Positions 11,925-13,652 of a DNA stretch of 13,652 bases are shown piece by piece. This DNA comes from CAZADH01 sp964483805. GTDB lineage: Bacteria; Muiribacteriota; Ozemobacteria; Ozemobacterales; Ozemobacteraceae. How positions within the stretch are numbered: position 1 is the first letter of the stretch; the number at the start of each line of letters is the position of its first letter. The stretch spans positions 1 to 13,652 of the forward strand of contig CAZADH010000159.1 of NCBI GenBank assembly GCA_964483805.1. The letters run 5' to 3'. The position numbers and the translations under genes are program-made. The notes under the pieces are model-generated. The model saw only the letters and a list, made by a program, of their open reading frames with translations. It made no database searches and was not told the DNA's origin.

Positions 11925-13652
11925 ATGAATTCCTTTCGCACGCACCCAGACCGTTCCGACCACCGGCGCGTGTCTTCTTTCGGGCGGGAATCTTCTTTCG
12001 CACAGATGCCGGCCTTCGTCTGGGTGTTCGCTATTGTCTTTACATCGTGCATGTGTTCACCCGCCCACGCCCGCTCCTGGTTCGCATTCGACCCGCCAAC
12101 CCCCGACAGCCGCACGGCGCTGGCAACCCTTATCGAGGGCGACGAGACCTGGGTCGGTTACGCGTATTCGGGGCTCGTGCAATACGACTACTATGGCCAG
12201 ATCAAGACGCGCCTGACCAAGCACGAGGGGCTGCCAGGCGACACGATCACCGACCTGGCCCGCTGCGGCAAAGATCTGTGGATCGGCACCTCGGACGGGC
12301 TCGCCTGCCGGAACGAAGCCGGCGCCATCGAGGTGTTCAACAACAAGAACGGCCTGCCCGACAACGGCGTGACCTGTCTATTGACGATCGGGGAGAACCT
12401 CTACGTCGGCACGATGAAAGGACTGGCCTGCCGGCGGGGCGGTGACTTCGACGTCATCGCCGAGGCACAGGGGTTGCCGTCGCCACACATCACCGCGCTG
12501 GCGCGGGCCGCGAACGACGAGGTATTGATCGGCACGACCAAGGGCTGGGCGCGTATGCGCGGACGCGCAATCGAGGCGCACACCCAGGTCTCGGATGGTC
12601 TGCCGTTCGAGTGGATCACGGCCACTGCTTACTATCGCTACAAGGCCGCCAACTTGAGCGCCAACAGCAGTCCGGATGAAGACTGGGTCGTCCTGGGCAG
12701 TGCCGGCGGCGGCCTGATCTATTTTCACGGAAGTAAATATACCGTATTGCGAAAAGAAGACGAGGGTCCCGGCGCCGACTGGATCACGGCGCTCGCGTTC
12801 GAGCGCGAAAACATGAACCTGTGGGTCGGCACCCAGGACGGACTGGCGATCCACGGCATCGAAGACAACAAGTGGCAGCGGTTCACGACGCAGAACTCGG
12901 GACTGCTCAACAACGTCATCAAAGACATCAGCCTCGAGGTGGTCGACGACCCGATCAAAGATTACGAAATCCTGAAGGGCAAGGGGCAGGCTTGTGCCTG
13001 CGCGTCCTGCACCTATGAAATCAAGCAACCGAAGCCAAAACCGTGCAAAGAATGCTGGAAGATCCCGGCTAATCCGACGCCGCGCATCCTGCACAAGTTG
13101 CAAACCTGGTCGTGCATCGGCACCCAGGGCGGTGCGAACCTCTACTACGACCGCAAACTCGACCACGTCGGCCAGGGCACCTTCTTCAGCTACCTGGCCA
13201 ACAACGGCAACGTCGTGCGCGGCTTTGGCGTCGGCGACCTGTTGTTCGTCGGCGTGTATCCACCGCTCGCGGGCGGTGACATGCCGGGGTTTCTCGGGTA
13301 TTTCAATGCGCCGGCGCTCAAATTCTATGGCGGATGGAAGGACCCTCCCGATTCCCAGTTCTCGATGGAGATCAACGCCTTCGGGGTCAGTCCCGACGGC
13401 AAGCCGATGGCCGGCGGCTACAAGGTCGGGCGTGGCGGGTTGGCAATACTCGATACGCACAACGACAACTGGACGATCTTTGCCGAGCGGCAGGGATTGG
13501 CCGATCCGAACGTCACCTGTTTCCTGCGCGACCAGGGCACGGTGCTGATCGGCACCGGCGGCATGGGCAACGCGGGGTCGCTGTTCCGATTGCGTGACGG
13601 CAAGATCGCCACCGTCCCCACGCTGGGGTTGGCGGGTTCCGGCTCGCTGGGC
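11925..13652 (+). CDS. Exported beta-propeller protein (two-component-regulator propeller-like) with a five-cysteine insertion, partial
   Basis: The first 576 residues of a protein that continues past the right edge. After a basic N-terminus comes a hydrophobic segment (about 29-46) and an AHARS cleavage site, so it is exported; the FTSC before it is a poor lipobox. The body has repeated propeller blades with the pattern GLP-x-ITxLxxxxxxLWIGTxxGL: GLPGDTITDL/LWIGTSDGL (102-125), GLPDNGVTCL/LYVGTMKGL (143-167), GLPSPHITAL/VLIGTTKGW (183-208), WITALAFERENMNLWVGTQDGL (286-307), and GLADPNVTCF/VLIGTGG (524-546). This is the Reg_prop-like repeat known from sensor ectodomains. Between blades lies CACASC...CKEC (Cys357, 359, 362, 374, 377), probably a metal-binding knuckle. 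Start ATG has GAGG at eight bases; ATG 12006 is an alternative, shorter start. Whether a membrane sensor domain follows is not visible. Confidence 0.82.
   Translation, partial: MNSFRTHPDRSDHRRVSSFGRESSFAQMPAFVWVFAIVFTSCMCSPAHARSWFAFDPPTPDSRTALATLIEGDETWVGYAYSGLVQYDYYGQIKTRLTKHEGLPGDTITDLARCGKDLWIGTSDGLACRNEAGAIEVFNNKNGLPDNGVTCLLTIGENLYVGTMKGLACRRGGDFDVIAEAQGLPSPHITALARAANDEVLIGTTKGWARMRGRAIEAHTQVSDGLPFEWITATAYYRYKAANLSANSSPDEDWVVLGSAGGGLIYFHGSKYTVLRKEDEGPGADWITALAFERENMNLWVGTQDGLAIHGIEDNKWQRFTTQNSGLLNNVIKDISLEVVDDPIKDYEILKGKGQACACASCTYEIKQPKPKPCKECWKIPANPTPRILHKLQTWSCIGTQGGANLYYDRKLDHVGQGTFFSYLANNGNVVRGFGVGDLLFVGVYPPLAGGDMPGFLGYFNAPALKFYGGWKDPPDSQFSMEINAFGVSPDGKPMAGGYKVGRGGLAILDTHNDNWTIFAERQGLADPNVTCFLRDQGTVLIGTGGMGNAGSLFRLRDGKIATVPTLGLAGSGSLG

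Noticed and set aside
12378..13460. Antisense open frame of 360 codons opposite the propeller gene
   Set aside because: The plus strand shows repeated propeller motifs, a signal segment and codon bias; the minus frame shows none.
1..13652. tRNA, rRNA, CRISPR array, insertion sequence or attachment site
   Set aside because: None of the intergenic gaps contains a cloverleaf, regularly spaced repeats, transposase motifs or paired terminal repeats that I can see.

Overview
The window is a GC-rich bacterial chromosome segment. Codon third positions are mostly G or C, start sites often carry GGAG-type Shine-Dalgarno sequences, and two or three products have Sec-type signal peptides. A periplasmic DegP/HtrA protease behind a GGAACTT-type promoter and a UDP-glucuronate decarboxylase point to a Gram-negative, envelope-bearing organism. 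The aldehyde dehydrogenases resemble families common in Bacteroidota, Myxococcota/Deltaproteobacteria and animals, and the iron-sulfur protein resembles those of deltaproteobacterial-type anaerobes. I cannot name the taxon from the sequence. I see no rRNA, tRNA, CRISPR array, insertion sequence or phage gene.

Layout. (1) 1-3813, minus strand: a tight operon of three aldehyde dehydrogenases in the order ALDH7/antiquitin-like, P5C dehydrogenase (ALDH4), then a GapN-like enzyme that runs off the left edge. This suggests catabolism of lysine- and proline-type amino acids, with a non-phosphorylating glycolytic bypass or another aldehyde oxidation. (2) 3814-3978: an AT-rich divergent control region with nested inverted repeats. 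3979-4150 (plus) is a very small gene that appears to be frameshifted; its stop codon overlaps the stop of the convergent gene. (3) 4147-6305, minus strand: a likely operon of UDP-glucuronate decarboxylase, hypoxanthine phosphoribosyltransferase and a glyoxalase-II-like metallo-beta-lactamase-fold hydrolase. (4) 6492-9209, plus strand: a DegP/HtrA protease preceded by a convincing ECF/sigma-E-like promoter, an intergenic block of 261 bases rich in perfect dyads, and a secreted alpha/beta-hydrolase esterase. (5) 9346-10354, minus strand: a three-gene cassette of small antitoxin-like protein, Zeta-toxin/COG4185 P-loop kinase and a 68-residue protein overlapping the toxin gene, with repeated operator-like elements just upstream. 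(6) 10486-11673, minus strand: a multi-cluster 4Fe-4S protein with an extra cysteine-rich module. (7) 11925 to the right edge, plus strand: an exported beta-propeller (Reg_prop/two-component-regulator-propeller-like) protein carrying an unusual five-cysteine insertion.

Most genes are recognisable households or accessory modules. The points that merit a second look are the three-gene Zeta-type cassette with its operator repeats, the small frameshifted gene at 3979-4150, the stress-type promoter of the HtrA gene, the dyad-rich block at 7980-8240, the five-cysteine insertion in the propeller protein, and the three-enzyme aldehyde dehydrogenase operon.
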